The notes below the pieces were generated by a model that saw only the letters and a program-made list of their open reading frames with translations, was not told the origin of the DNA and made no database searches. DNA of 64,000 bases, taken from Dermatophagoides farinae. Its lineage: Eukaryota; Arthropoda; Arachnida; Sarcoptiformes; Pyroglyphidae. The DNA lies in contig NC_134678.1 in the NCBI RefSeq assembly GCF_024713945.1, positions 2,666,001-2,730,000 of the forward strand, read 5' to 3'. Below, piece by piece: positions 24,221 to 38,519 of the stretch (within the stretch, counting starts at the first letter, position 1; each line of letters opens with the position of its first letter). A program made the translations under genes and the position numbers.

Positions 24221-24442
24221 TTAAGCCTGAATGAATTTTGTTTTTCTTTTCACGTGATTTTTTTTTCTTCTTCGGTAACAAATTTGATGATAATGAAACA
24301 AGATACTTTTTTTTAATCGATCAAGCAATTTCTTCGTTATATTCACGAAGAGCGGCGCTTTGGCATAATGCACGAAACAAAAAACCGAACAATTTCTATG
24401 CAATTCACTCAAAAACAATTCGTCAGCTAAGTGGTTAAACAT
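24221..24442 (-). other. Short coding-like open frame on the minus strand
   Basis: An ATG-started 73-codon frame (MFNHLADELF...). Its first ~50 codons run over 24300-24442, a patch with fewer homopolymers and more G/C than its surroundings. The plus strand of the same patch is also open and ends in TAA at 24435. No family recognised; it could be an exon, a transposon scrap or chance. Confidence 0.2.
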
Positions 24443-27400
24443 ATATATATGTTTTGTGAAACAAAAAAAAATGTCTAAATTTAGAATTCATTTTTACATG
24501 GAAATTCAAAGATTCAAGTAAAATAGATTTGATTGATTGGTTTTTTTTTTATTTTGGTTCGCTTCTGATCATCATGTTTGTTATTATTTTCAATCGAATG
24601 TCGAGTAAATTTTTTTTTCTTCATCATCATCATCATGATTGATTAGTTTTTTTTTCTTCGTTTTCAGAATTATTATTATCATATTTGATAATTTCAAATT
24701 CAAACGTGTTTCATCATCATTAGTATTGAGAGTATGAATTTTTTTTCCTATGCTACATTCCCAAATTCAAAAAAAAAACAACACACTGTGACATCAGCTG
24801 ATAGGCTCATCCATTTTTTTCCATTGTATACACAGTTTTATTTATAAATATTCAATCTAATCATTCATCCATCCAACCATGCAATCATTCATAATATTTT
24901 GTTGAAAAAGAATATAAAAAAAAGTATCAACTGAAAATTTGAACATACAATGACAACAACAACAACAACAGCGACAACAACAACATGAAAATTCATTTCA
25001 ATCATCATTGAAATTCAAATGGATGATGATGATGATGATGATAATGATGATGGTGTAGTGAGAAAGAAAGAATTTTTTTTTCTTTGAACAAACATACAAT
25101 GAAAGAAAAACAATAATGACAGCAAGAATAATCGTGGAAACCAATATTCTATTGCTTTGCAATAGTTGCTATCAACAATAACGGCCGATATTTTATATAT
25201 GAAAATTGTAGAATTAATGATATTTGAATGAATCGACCACAGAAAAAAAAATGATCAATATTATGATAATTTTGTAACTTGTAAAACATAAAATAAGACA
25301 AGAAAAGTTGATAAAATCGAAGAGTTCTCAGTCATTCGCATACTGAGCTTAAAATTTTGTTTTATAAAACAAATAGAATTTCAATTCAATTTATAATATA
25401 ACCAACAACAACAACAACTTGAATGTATGTTTAGTTAGCTGAAATGAAAACTACTAGACGGTTACTTTGTACTTTATTTTCTGGATGAAAATTGGTTCAA
25501 TAATCGTTTGATTGATGTTGTAGTTGTTGTGACGGTAACAACCGAAACAGAACCCATACATACACACAAACACACACACACGCACAAATCAAATACAAGA
25601 AAAAAACTTTTTTGGACAAGAAAATTTCTGGTTGAATTTGCAGGTCTTATTAATGAAATTGATTCAAGATTCGTGTGTATCGATGAGAATTTGTTTGCCA
25701 CTTTTTACTCTATCTTTTGATGCGCATAAACATTATTAGCTGGTGAAGCATGATTTTTCCTCAGAGAGATTGTGTTTATTTGCATTAAACAACACACACA
25801 GTTTGTTTTGAAAAGAGTAAAGAAAGAAAAAAATTCAAATCGAAATAGAATTTCAATTTTCAATAAAATACTGACAATCAATGCCAATAACAGTGAACCA
25901 TTGAACAATCAAATCAATTCAATTCCATTCAAGTACAGGCAACAAACGAAACAACAAAAAAAAAACTTAACCAAACCAATATTATTCAACATTCTGGATA
26001 CAAAAATCTTTAATCGAAACCATACAAAAAAAAATTATACAATACAATTCAATGTATTTCAATTAGAAATGTTACGAAATGAAAGATTGAAAAACGACTG
26101 GAAACACAACAACAACAACAACAAAAAACAGAAACTGTATGATTATGGCAAGGGGAGTAAAAAAGAAGGAAGGAAAAAAACAAAGGAAATGAAATTTAAT
26201 ACATGTATGTGTAAGAGGGGAAAATTGCCATATTGAACTTTCTAGTCATTTTTGGTTTTGTTTTTACAATGAAAATTAATCCCATTGGTATAGTGGAGAA
26301 TATTATTAGAGTTTTTTTTTGGTGTTATTGTTGAATAATTATTATTATACGAGAGAAAAACAACATGGCTATAAAGAATATAATTGAAAAAAACGGATCT
26401 ATTTTGGACAAACATCAAAAAAAAAATTCAAAGTTTCATGTCGCTTTCTATATTTATATTTGTTGATCTTTATTTGTTTTTTGTTTACAATCATTGGTTG
26501 TTTTAGCGCAGAATAAAAGTAAATAGTGGTAATGAAACGAATCAATGGAAAATGAATGAATGGACTTGACAAGGTGTACTATTCTGATGATGGTGATGGT
26601 GTGTCACCATGGATTCCAAATCTTTCATTTATTAAATGATAAGCAAAAAAAAAAAAGAATGAAAAAGGAAAAATTTTAGTTTAAATTAAAATTCAACGAA
26701 GAAAAATGATTGAAAATCATCATCATAGTGTACGGATTTTCATTTTTTTTCTGTTATTTTTTTTTCTTCGTATATGATAAATCATATTTCAAGACAAGAC
26801 CTTTGTAGTAGGGAAAATTGCCAATTTTTCATATGTATGTGTAATGGTTTCCAATGAAAAGAAAAGAACAAAAAAATCAAGACCAACATAAAAAATTTCC
26901 TTTTTCTTCTTGGTTCCACACACCCACCTACACATACATAAATCCAAATGTAGATCAATTTTTTTTCTTTTCTCATTTTTTTCGGAACCTTTATTCATCA
27001 AATAAATTCTATTGTGGAAAAAAAATTTACATATTTTTCAATTTTTAGGCCAGAAAAAAAACAAGAGACAAGAAGAAGAGATCTCCAACGCATACACGAA
27101 CCAAACTAAACGAGGAATTATGAATAACCGGCCCAAAAAAAAGAAGAATAAAAATGAACATCGTTTGTGATTCCATAAATCCTTTTTTTCTGTAAATGTC
27201 TACTCGATGAACGTACAACAAATGGAAAGAATATGGAAATAACATAAATTCTTATGAATTTTAATCTAAGAAAATCTGATTGTTTCTGTGTTTGTAATAC
27301 CGTCACCATCACCACCTTTAAAAAAAATTCATGAACATACAGATTCACCTATGTGAAATGATGATGAGATATTTTTTTCAGCAAAAAAAACACTGATCCC

Positions 27401-30400
27401 GTATATGAAAAGAAACTAGGCTACCAAAAAAAAAAAAAAAATTTGAATGCAACAAGGAAGGAAAAACATGTGATATATGATTGCAGAATCAGAATACAAA
27501 TAGAATTTAAATAAAGCTGAAGAATCAATAAGAAAAAAAACGATAATAATTCAATCACACGACCGATATATCATATAAATTTTCACTTTAAACACCTTGG
27601 CCTAATTCAAAAAGAGAACAAGAGAAAGAAGAAGAAAGAAAAAAAATTGATCATCATAATTAACCTTCTGGGATCCTTGAAATACTTATGCGCAATAATT
27701 ATTTTAATATTCGAACCACAATAATTAACAGAATTTTTTTTTCTGGTTGATACCAAATTTTTCGTTTTTTTTATTTATGTTCACTAATAATTTTCATTTC
27801 ACAGAATATATTTGGATTAAGGTCATAATGATATCAATCTTGCCAAAATAATAAAAATTGGAAGAAAAAAGTAGATATACAACAATTGATATTCACTTGA
27901 AACTGTTCGATAAAGAATTTAATCAAACTATGTAACCAGAAAAAATAAAGTAGTGGTAATATTAGCAAAAAATTTAAATTCTATGCACGACAAAACATAC
28001 AAATGAGAAAGAGATCAACTTTCACAATGATAATAATATTGATGATGATCATATTTATGATTTTCATGATGATGACGATGTCCCAATGGATTTGTTTATG
28101 ATCACATTGAATGAATTGAATGCAAAAAAAAGAAGAGAAATAGAATGAATGAATGAATGAACATTAAGGGTCGATTAAAATCGATCATAATATCAGAATT
28201 GAAAAAGGAAAAAGAAAAAAGAATAACTGAATAGTGTTTTGTGAAAAGAAAAACATCATTATTCACAGTATTTTCTCATCATCATCATCATCATCATAGG
28301 AAAAAATTGATGAGCAAATTTTGTTTTTTTTCATCTTGCGAAGAATATAAAAACACATTTTGGATGATGATGATGATAATAGTACCCAAAACCAAAAAAA
28401 AAACCGGAAAATTTTGCTGATACTTTTTTCATGAGGAAAATACAAATTCTGAGTTCCATTACCATCATCATCATCGAAGATTTTATTTTTTCTTTCTTTC
28501 CTTGTTTATTTCAAAATGCATTTTATATTCAAAGCTCAATTATTATAAACTAATTACATTTATATACCGAATGTGTAGAACTGATTCCTGATTTTTTTTT
28601 ATTCATCAATGTATTGAAATATTGTTGACGAGAACGATGATAGTCAACAATGTGAATGACTTGAACGGAAAAAAATACAACAAATGATCAATAATCATTA
28701 TTAAAGCTTCTTAAACAAAAAGAAATAAGAATATTCTACTCAAAAAAAAGAATTCAAATATATCAACCCAAAAACAAGTATCGAAACATACAGACAATGT
28801 TGATGTTTGATGATGATAATAGCAAGAGAAAAATCGATCCAAAATGAACAAGAAAATCGAAACGAAACGACAAACTAAAAATAAAAAAAAACAATCCCTG
28901 ACACATAATCTATTATGAAGAGAAAAAAATCGATCAAAAAAACCCTAGCTACTTATCATTTGCTTTACTTTTTTCAATATCAATATATTGAAAGATCGAT
29001 GAACCGAAAAAGATGAAATGATCATCCATTTAAATGTTAAGCATCATTATAGAGAAATCAAAAAAGAAAAGCTTTGACAACAACGGAAAAAGTTTTCATA
29101 ATTTATTGTTTAATCTTGATTTAATAATGTTGTATATCCAAATATGCTCAGCATCTTATGGTTTTTTTTCTTTGATTGAATATTGTGTGATTGATTCATC
29201 GATCCATTCGATGAGAATGATTCGAATGAAGTGATGATAATAATCCTATATATTTCTCTATATCCTGTATTTTTTCCAACATTTATCTTATTATTCCCAT
29301 CATTAAAGTATGATTCGAATGAATATCATCATTCGATGCGGATAACAGGAATATAAAATATTTTATTTTGTCTGGTTTTTTCAATAATAATAATTCAAAT
29401 ATAAAATATTTATCCATTTTGATCTGAATGTGTTGTAAATTGCTGCCTCAATATATGATGTTTAATTGGCTATAATAACCTTTACAATAGTCGATAAAGT
29501 GTATACATACATGTTATATATGTAATACAACAATATTAATAATAACAAACGATAACAATAAACCAGAATCACATAATTTGAATGTAATATTTGTTTCTTC
29601 AAAGTTTCCAGTCGAATCATTATTCGTTTTTTTATGGCAATGTACATTTTTTTATGTCGTTGTTGTTGTTATATTCATGGATTAGAATATCATGGCAAAT
29701 AATAATAATAATAATCTGGTGAAAAAAATTTATGACTTTTTTCTTTACGTAATTGAATTTGAAGGTTTTTTCTTCTTTTTTATACTTCATATTCGTTGAG
29801 ATTTTCAATATAGATGATGTTCTCATAATCATGAGTTCAGATGGTACACATAGAATCTACATGTGAAGTAAAAGGCTAACGACGAAATAAATGAAAAAAA
29901 AATTGAAGCAATAAACATCCAGATTGAATTTTTCTAATAAATGGTAGCTGACAAAATGTCTCATCAATCTCATTGAATGATGAAATTCGTGGAAAAAAAA
30001 TTCTAATGATTATGGTATTGAATATTAGCTGTTATCAGGTTTTTTTTCCAATTCGTGAACGAATGAAAAAAAAAATTTTTTTTTTCTTCAAAATGATAAC
30101 CTTATTTTCAATGTTAAAAATGGTCTTGGCAATGGCCATGATGAGCAAGAAAGACAATATAGTCGTTATGAGATTTTACGCTTCAATTGAAATGAAATAT
30201 TTTATTTCAGCAATTGAAAAATGCCAGAAAAAAAATCACCAATTCGATAACTGTTGTTATGATGTGAGGCAATTATTTTGAGAAAAAAAAATTTGTGATG
30301 AACAATAATTGGACAATTGTCGATAAAAGAACAAAAATCAGCGTCGGAATTTGTTCTTTAAATCGATTTGGTTTTCTAGAAAAAAAACTGAGAGATATAA

Positions 30401-30701
30401 AGAATAGAAATGAACAATCGAATGATGATGATGATGATGATATGGATCGGTGCCATTCAAGAATCATGATGATCATCATCATTGCAAAAAAAAGTGTTGG
30501 CCAACAACAGCTCACACACACATACAAATGAATGACTACAACACTGCCATTAAAAGTATCATCATCAGGAATAAACCACATGTAGTGAGAGTGTCAATCA
30601 ATGAATTCGTATGAGCTTTTTAAAATAAAAAAATTTCGTCCCGGTTCGGTTGGTCGATATTTTTTCGCGTCTATTCTTTTGTTCATTCAATGAACGTATG
30701 T

Positions 30702-30704
<3 letters not shown>
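24443..30704. other. Gene-poor repeat-rich stretch
   Basis: Simple repeats (CAA units near 24955-24985, GATGAT near 25022-25050, CA tract near 25560-25585, TCATCA near 28275-28300) and A/T homopolymers. Open frames here are homopolymer-driven. No gene supported. Confidence 0.5.

Positions 30705-30766
<62 letters not shown>
30705..30766. repeat. Long (CA)n microsatellite
   Basis: An essentially perfect run of 31 CA units, the longest dinucleotide array in the window. Confidence 0.97.
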
Positions 30767-30769
<3 letters not shown>

Positions 30770-33700
30770 CAATAGATAGATGAAACACATACACACAGAC
30801 ATCAATCAGTTTGTTGATTTCGATTATGATTTTTTTTTGACTTGACTTATCATCACACTTGAACATTTATTCCTATTATTCACATTAACATGAAGAGAGA
30901 AAGAAAAAAAAGAGAGGAATGAAAACAATGAGAATTTGACAACAACAAAAAAAAAGAGAGACAGATAAAGAATTTTTTTTTCATTGTTGTGTAAATGTAA
31001 AAAATTGAATTGAAGATATAGAAAAAAGGTATATAATCCTATTGCGTCTGTGACTGGGTCTTGTTAAATTGACAAGGAAATAAAAGTTGAATCGTATGAA
31101 AAAAAAAATAAATGACAAGAATCATTCATATCATACAATATTAAATTGAATAAAGTGAATTATGTATAAAATGGAATCCATTGTAGAAACAAAAAATATT
31201 CGATTTTTTTCATCATCTTCATCTTCTCACACAAAAAATGAATCAATGGACTCAAATCATTTCTGACGTCGATAAATGGTGAAAAAATTAGGATTTAAAA
31301 AAATGAAATGTTTTTCATTGTGAATCAAAATTATCATAATTTACACCAGAAAAAAAATCATAATAATCATTACCTACATGCACAAAACGGAGTGAGAAAA
31401 AATAAGCTATATTTAGGTATAGTATAAGGTTGTAACTGGAACCAAAAACCAAAAAATTAACATATGAGCTTAAAATATTCGGTTACAATGACGAGTAAAA
31501 CAAAGTCCATTTACCAGTTTTTTCCAATTCTGGTTAAATTAAAACTTTGGTTTTTCTCTGCAGCAAAAAAAAAAAAAAAAAAAAAAACAGAATTTCTGAA
31601 ATCGAAATGACTTTTTTTCCATTCTTCACTTGACGTCATTTTTTTCTATCATCAATTCTTTTTCATTTTGCTTTTCAGTTACAAAACCAAACCGATTCCA
31701 GTGCAGATAAATTTCATTTATAGGTCGTTGTTGTTATCAGGCTATATATTTTTCCCAGTTTTTTTTCTGATTATTGTGGCCGGGAATGACAAATACCGCA
31801 AAATGAAGTCTTGACAAGCCCGTAGGCGAATATTTATAAATTTTATGTGTGTGTGTGTGTATGTTTGTGTTGCTCGGGTAAGGCAACAAAAACAACCATT
31901 TGAGTTTTTTTCCTAAAATACCCGGTTATCTTGTAATTGTTTCAAGTTAATTTCATACATTTTTCATCATAAGGAATTATTATCATGAAAATTTTCGTGA
32001 CAAATACCATTGATGAAGATGATAAAAAACCAAGTGCATCAACATCAACAAAAAAAAAATCTTTTCAACAAAAAACAAAAGCAAAACGACAAATCTAATT
32101 TGAGATTTTATTTCAATTTCTTTCTCAAAAGCTTTTGTTCTTGATAATGTTTGAAAAATGTTATCTTTACCATTTATCTTTTAATCTTTTTTTTGTTTCT
32201 AATTTCGTTATTTTTATGTTCATGGTCAAAAATGGCAACTGTTTTTTTTCTTTTCATTTTTTTTTTTTTTTGTACAAATTATGTTGAAAAAAACAAAAGC
32301 ATACGATAGTAATCAAATGTAATTCTAGCATTTTTTTTCTGGTTAATTCGTCTCAGTAAGTTAGTTATTGCGAATGGAAATATAATTTATTGTGTAAATA
32401 GTAAACGAATGATGGATGAATGGATGGATGAAAAAAAAAATACAAAATAACATGCATTTGATGACAATTCTTCAATTCCCTATAGATGATTTTATTGGTG
32501 TTGAAATTCTTGTATTCAAATTCGGTTATACAGAAAAAAAAATTTCCAGGGAAAATTATTGTTAAAAAAGTAAAAAAAAAACACTGAAAGATATCACATA
32601 TCTTGCCAATCACACAAACACACACACACACACAATCTCTCTGGATCATGGTTATATGGACATTGAAGATAACATACTTGAAATATATTTCGTGCTATAA
32701 AATCATTAATATTGACACGCAAAACAGTGTGTGTGTGTGTGTGTATTTTTTTTTACATTCGTTCTAGTTTTTGTTGTTGTTGTTGTTGTAAAATAACAGA
32801 AAAAATCGGTCATTGATATCGGTCGGGTGGTGTAGGTGTCCGATAAATCACATGAATACATGCACACATTCAAACACAAACACTTTTATCTGATAAATAG
32901 ATAATGCTCACAAAGGAAAAAAAATTGATAACAATAAAAAATGATTTGTACATTAAATCTCATCATCATCATCATCATCATCATCACTAGTTGAAGGTAA
33001 CAATAACAAAAAAAAAAAAAAAAACAATAGGTTTCCAGGAATAGATCGGATATCATCATATTGAATCAATCACTAATCAGAACAAAAACGAAACTTTTAA
33101 ATCAGGTTAAACGAGACATTACACACATTGATATGAGAGATTTAACGAGAAGATTAAAAGTATTGATTGATGATTGATTGTCATTCATTTTAATGCATTA
33201 AGTGAATGAATTTTTTTTTCAATCGATCAATCGATTGGATTATGATTATGTGTCCATTAGTAAATTATTTTCATTTTATTCAGCTAAATAAATTTGATAA
33301 AATAAAATTATTGTATATTCACCTCGATAGAAAGTATTTTAAATTTCAAAATGTGAAAGTTAAGAATACAAACACATCATAAACAAGGAATGAATAAAAA
33401 TTGAAAAATGTCTTGAATTTTAACCACTTTTATGTTTTATTTTCGTTTCTGGAATCCATTGTGAATAGACCGAAAAGATGAATTCTATTCATATAAATTA
33501 ATCTTTTCCATAATTCATGACACAAACAACTAAAATGGCCTATTTTTTAAGGAAAAAAATCCAAAAAAAAAAAACATTATAATGAGAATAACTGTGAAAA
33601 AATGGAAAATTTTAAAGAAAAGAAAAAATTTTTAAAAAATGACAAAATAAAACGAAGTGAACAGAATTCTCTATGATGATAAAAACTGAATAAAAATTAT

Positions 33701-36700
33701 GAACAACTAAATAGAGTAAAATAACAACAAGACTATAACAAAAGAAAGATGAAACACTATACTAGCTGGAACTACTTGGTGTGTGTGTGTGTGTGTGTGT
33801 GGATGCTTTTTATATGCATACGAAATTCAATGTTGTTACAAAGTTCATAACAACAATTTCAAGTATTCAACCACCATTACTGTTACAAACACAATGATTT
33901 CTGTATAGAACCAAGCAGTTGGTGAAAATAATGTTGAAATGTGAAATTCATCAATTTGTCGTTTGTCAGACAATAAAAAAAAGAGAAAGAGAAAAAATTC
34001 TCATTATTAGAACATATAAAAATGTGATAGAAAAGTGTGTTTTATATTCAACAACAAAGAGAAAAAAAATCAAGAAAAGGCGGGTGACAAATGACCGAAT
34101 CAGGAGAAAAAAAAATGAATGAATAAATCAAAATGATGGAAAAAATAAAATTGAATAAGAAGCGGAAAAATGAATGAAGAGAATGCATAGAAAAAAGTGA
34201 AAAACTTGTATGCATGCGTGTGTGTATTGTCATGATGACAGCAAAGATGATTATGATGATGATGATGATGATGATGATGATCGCGGCAACAAAAAAAAAA
34301 TGTCATCATCAACACCACCAACAGAATTTCAATTTTGAATCAAAAAAAAAAAAACGACCAACGAGTAATAACGAGGGAATGGACAATAACAACAAACAAA
34401 AAAAAAATGTGAATAAAATATATGAATGAATAAATATAAATGAATTGAGTGAAAAGAAGAAATCAAAATTGTGATAAAAAAAAACTTTGGGTGCGGCCTA
34501 TCATTCATTTTCTCACTACATTATATAAACATGGTCACCAATGATGATTACCACAATTTTTTTCTGGATATAAAAAATTTCTATTTCCATCTTCAATATC
34601 CATAGGTCCATATTCTCAACACTGGCGTCAATTCGTTTGTTGATAATTCTTGCTCTTTGTTTGTCAATTGTTTGTTATACAAACAAACAACCCTAAAAAC
34701 AGCCCATAAAAGCAATGTGAAGAAAATAAATAACAGAATCAAGTTGAAATTGATACGTGCTTGTTTTCATTGTAGAAAATTTTCTTTTTCTGCACTTCAA
34801 TTGTACAGTGTGTTGGTTATCATTATTGGATGTTAATTCATTCAAACAAAAAAAATTTTGGTCAAATGATCAATGGCAAAATAAACACACACACATACGT
34901 CATTGCAATATATAGTGATTGTCTAGCCGCTCTAGCGTCTAGTAAGATTATATACAATGAATAACAATTAGTAATCTCATTAATATTAATTTAAAAACAA
35001 GAATGACGATGAAGGAAAGCAAAAGAAAACAAAAAAAGAATTTCGGATCAATGGACAATGACGAAATGAAAATAAAATGAGATTTTCCGTTCTGTTTTCC
35101 ATTATTGTTGGTTATATCTAATAGTATTGGCACATACAATGAGAAGTTAACTTTCGATTTTCTTTTTCTATGATGACCAAAAAAAAAGAGAAAGAAAAGA
35201 GAGAGAGATTTCATTGAAAACCAATCGAAATACAACTATACACACACACACACAATAAATTGGAAATAAATTTTTAAACAACAACAACAACAAAGATGAT
35301 GATTCTGAAATAAAAACAAAGTTTTGATGCTTTTAATTTTTTTTGTTGTTGGATTGATGTTGTTGTTATTATCATTATCATCATCATTATATTGAGTATT
35401 ATTTGTCATTTGCTCATAATCTTTGAAAAACAGATACAAATAATGTTACAAACAAAATATACGAAACGATGATCATGAGGGAAAAAAATCAAAATCTCTA
35501 TATATCTAAATTAAGAATTCAGAAGCAGCCACAGCAGCATTTAATCTGAATTGAATAGACCATGTAAGATGATAATGATGATAATAAAAATAAAAAAAGA
35601 TTTATTTCATGAATGACCACTGTAGAGATTGGTCATTATGTCGTATGTTGATGTCGTTGTATCAAATGAAACAAAACAAAAAAATCACCTCATATGACCT
35701 CTACAAATAAGGTACAATTGTGGAACGTGTATTACATACAGTGTGGTTAACGATGACCGTCTCGAAACGAATTCGTCTGACATAGATAGCCTAAATTAAA
35801 TTTTTTTTTTCACTTGTTAGTACCTAAATTTAGCTACATTAATGATGATAAAATTTTCATCTGTAATAAATAACGGATTTTAAATGAGGATGACCTTAAA
35901 CACGCTAAAAATGGACAAATTTTTGAAATTTTTCATGTTGTTTATGGAAAAGTGTTTTAAAAAAAATATATTAAACTGATTGAATTGATATGAAAAAGCA
36001 ATAAAGTTTGATAATGATGGAAAATAAAAAAAAAATATTGAAATAAACATCAACATTCTAGAAAAAGTAGAAAATTCTGTAACAATCTTATGGATATGTG
36101 GCCTGACCAATTTCTGTCAACCAAACTTTATGAATAGTAGCAATAGTATTGGAAATGAAGGCCATCTTTAGTTGGTTGTCATCATCAAGTAACTAACTAA
36201 CTTTATAGTATTGTATCCCTTTTTTTCTAGTTATGAAACGGATGAATGAATGATTGGTGAATTGAAAGACCAAAAACCAAACTAGACAAAAAAAAGGCCA
36301 ACAACAAACTAACTTGTGAATGAAAGACAACAAGGGAGATAGAGAACAAAAAATTTGGTCTGTATGAAAAAGCACGCACATAAATACATATATACAATAT
36401 ATAAGACACATGAGAAAACCAGAAAATGAACAGAAAAAACCGAACACACACACACACACAAAAGAAAAAGTCTGTCAAAATGATTTATTTATTCCGGACA
36501 AATTAAATTAATCCCTAAAATACTCTTGAAGCATATAGCTCATTCTTTCTGTCTCTATTTTTTTTTCATTCTGGCCAGTTTTTTTTTTGTTTCTTCACTA
36601 TTTATTTGTACAATGTATGTATGTTGTATATGAATTCAATGTTTTGTCATCAGTATTTTTTTTTTTTTTTATTTCAAGTAAAATATTCACTTTTTTTCAT

Positions 36701-38246
36701 TTTGAATTTGGTTTTTTTTTCTATTCTGGAGAGAGAGAGCGAAAAAAAAATCGAACCAACTCATAGCTATTGTTATTTTTTTTGGAAAGTAGCTGAAAAA
36801 AAAAACAAAAGTCACATATACGATGACAACATATGCATTTTGACAGAATGTCCAAAACATGGCATCATGTGTGTGTGTGTGTTAATGGAATGAATCGGTG
36901 AAAAAAAAAGTTTCCAGCTAATAATTCTCTGATTCCCATAAACACATATAGAGAGAGAAAGAGGAAATAAAAAACGATTCAAATAGATCACTATGGAACT
37001 GGAACAATATTCTACAAAAAAAAACGAAAAAAACAAAAATCATACCAATGACCATTGAACTAACCAGTGGACTTGATTTCAGTGAACATGGTGAGATTTA
37101 CCAGACCAAATCAAGAAAAATGAACAAAAAACGAAAACAGAATAGCAACAAAAAAAAAATAATTCTCTATTGGCGACAACAATGGCCAAACATATAGAAG
37201 TCAAAGAAAAAAAAACAGCAAGCAAAAGAAAGAGACAATCATTGTACTGAATTGTGTATTTTTTTTTTTTTTTTTGCAAAAAAAAAAGAATTCATCCGTT
37301 GGTCATACTTGACAAGAGTGGCTGTATTTGTATGTTTAATATTTGTCTTTTATTTTCGTTCAAGAGAATTTTTTCAACCGAAAAGCAATTCAATTAACAC
37401 AGACACACACACACACATGCATGTAAAAAAACATATATATATAAGCATCCCATAGTCAGAAAAAAATAAAACAATTTGAAAAAAAAGAATCATAAAGAAA
37501 AAAAAAGACAAGGACAATAATAATAACCAGAAAAAAAAGATATAAAGAGCTATGCAATACATATGTGAAAACATCGTAAAAAAAATACAGGATGAAAAAA
37601 GAAGAAGAAGAAAAAAAATATTGAAAGATTCAAGTATATCTGTGTTGTGTATTTGTTCATCCATGTATGATTATAATGATGATGATCATCAACATAAAAA
37701 TAATTAGAACCATAGGGTATATGAGAGAGAGAGAGAGAGAGAAAAAAAAATTATTCATTGTCAAAAAACATTAATCAAGCAATAAATATCTACAATGCTA
37801 AACAGAATTTACGATTTTTTTTTCTTGATAAAAATAACCGGAACAGGAACTATTTTTATTCGTGAATGATTCAAATTCTAAACATAATATTTAGGTTAGA
37901 AATGTTTGTTAGATGTTTGACCATGTCGGGTTATTCTTATCGATCAATTACTCTGTTTGTTGTTGGATTGTTTTGTATGTTGGTTATAGTTGCGTGAAAT
38001 TTATAACAACACACAAAAAAAAATAAAAATAAAAATAAACGTAAAAACTTACCAACCGACAAACAAAAACAAGAATCTAAACAACAAAAGAAATAAATTG
38101 TTCGTGAGATGAAATCACGATGAACTTTTTTTTTTTTGCCGAATAATATTGGCCAGTCTATGTCAACTTTACATATACAGTTCATCCATAAATTATCCAT
38201 TAATAATAGAAACTAGAGAAATAATCACTACATATATTGAGGATAC
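30767..38246. other. Gene-poor repeat-rich stretch
   Basis: Contains GT tracts (33779-33801 and others), a (GAT)n run (34253-34281), CA tracts, TCA units near 32960-32985 and long A or T runs (31564-31586). No convincing exon. Confidence 0.5.
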
Positions 38247-38519
38247 ATGTTCAAGCGTATACACAAAACGACAATAAACAATTACACATTAACCGGAATA
38301 AATGTTAAGAAGATATGGCCATATAAAACAACAAAGCGAAATGAATTGAATGTTGTGGTTTGTTCGTTTTACGATACAACGTTTGAAAAAAAAAAATTTC
38401 TCAGCATTCATGAAAGAATTCAGAAGGATTCTTCAAGAATATTCTTTGTCTGTATGAATGTTTATCATCATTATGTTATGTTTGATTTATATTTTTTCCT
38501 CACTTATTACAATTTTTAA
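38247..38519 (+). other. Candidate 90-codon small open frame
   Basis: A true-ATG frame of 90 residues, basic in its first half (MFKRIHKTT..., KKIWPYKTTKR) and hydrophobic and aromatic at its C-terminus (VMFDLYFFLTYYNF). The first ~140 nt lack the A/T homopolymers typical of the region. No family recognised. It may be a chance frame. Confidence 0.2.

Noticed and set aside
34640-34690. Palindromic TGTTTGT/ACAAACA near 34665
   Set aside because: Short (7-nt arms) and in GTTT-rich DNA; expected by chance.
36070-36220. Homopolymer-poor interval with a short minus-strand frame
   Set aside because: Only ~30 codons, no acceptor with a pyrimidine tract, and a stop in mid-interval.
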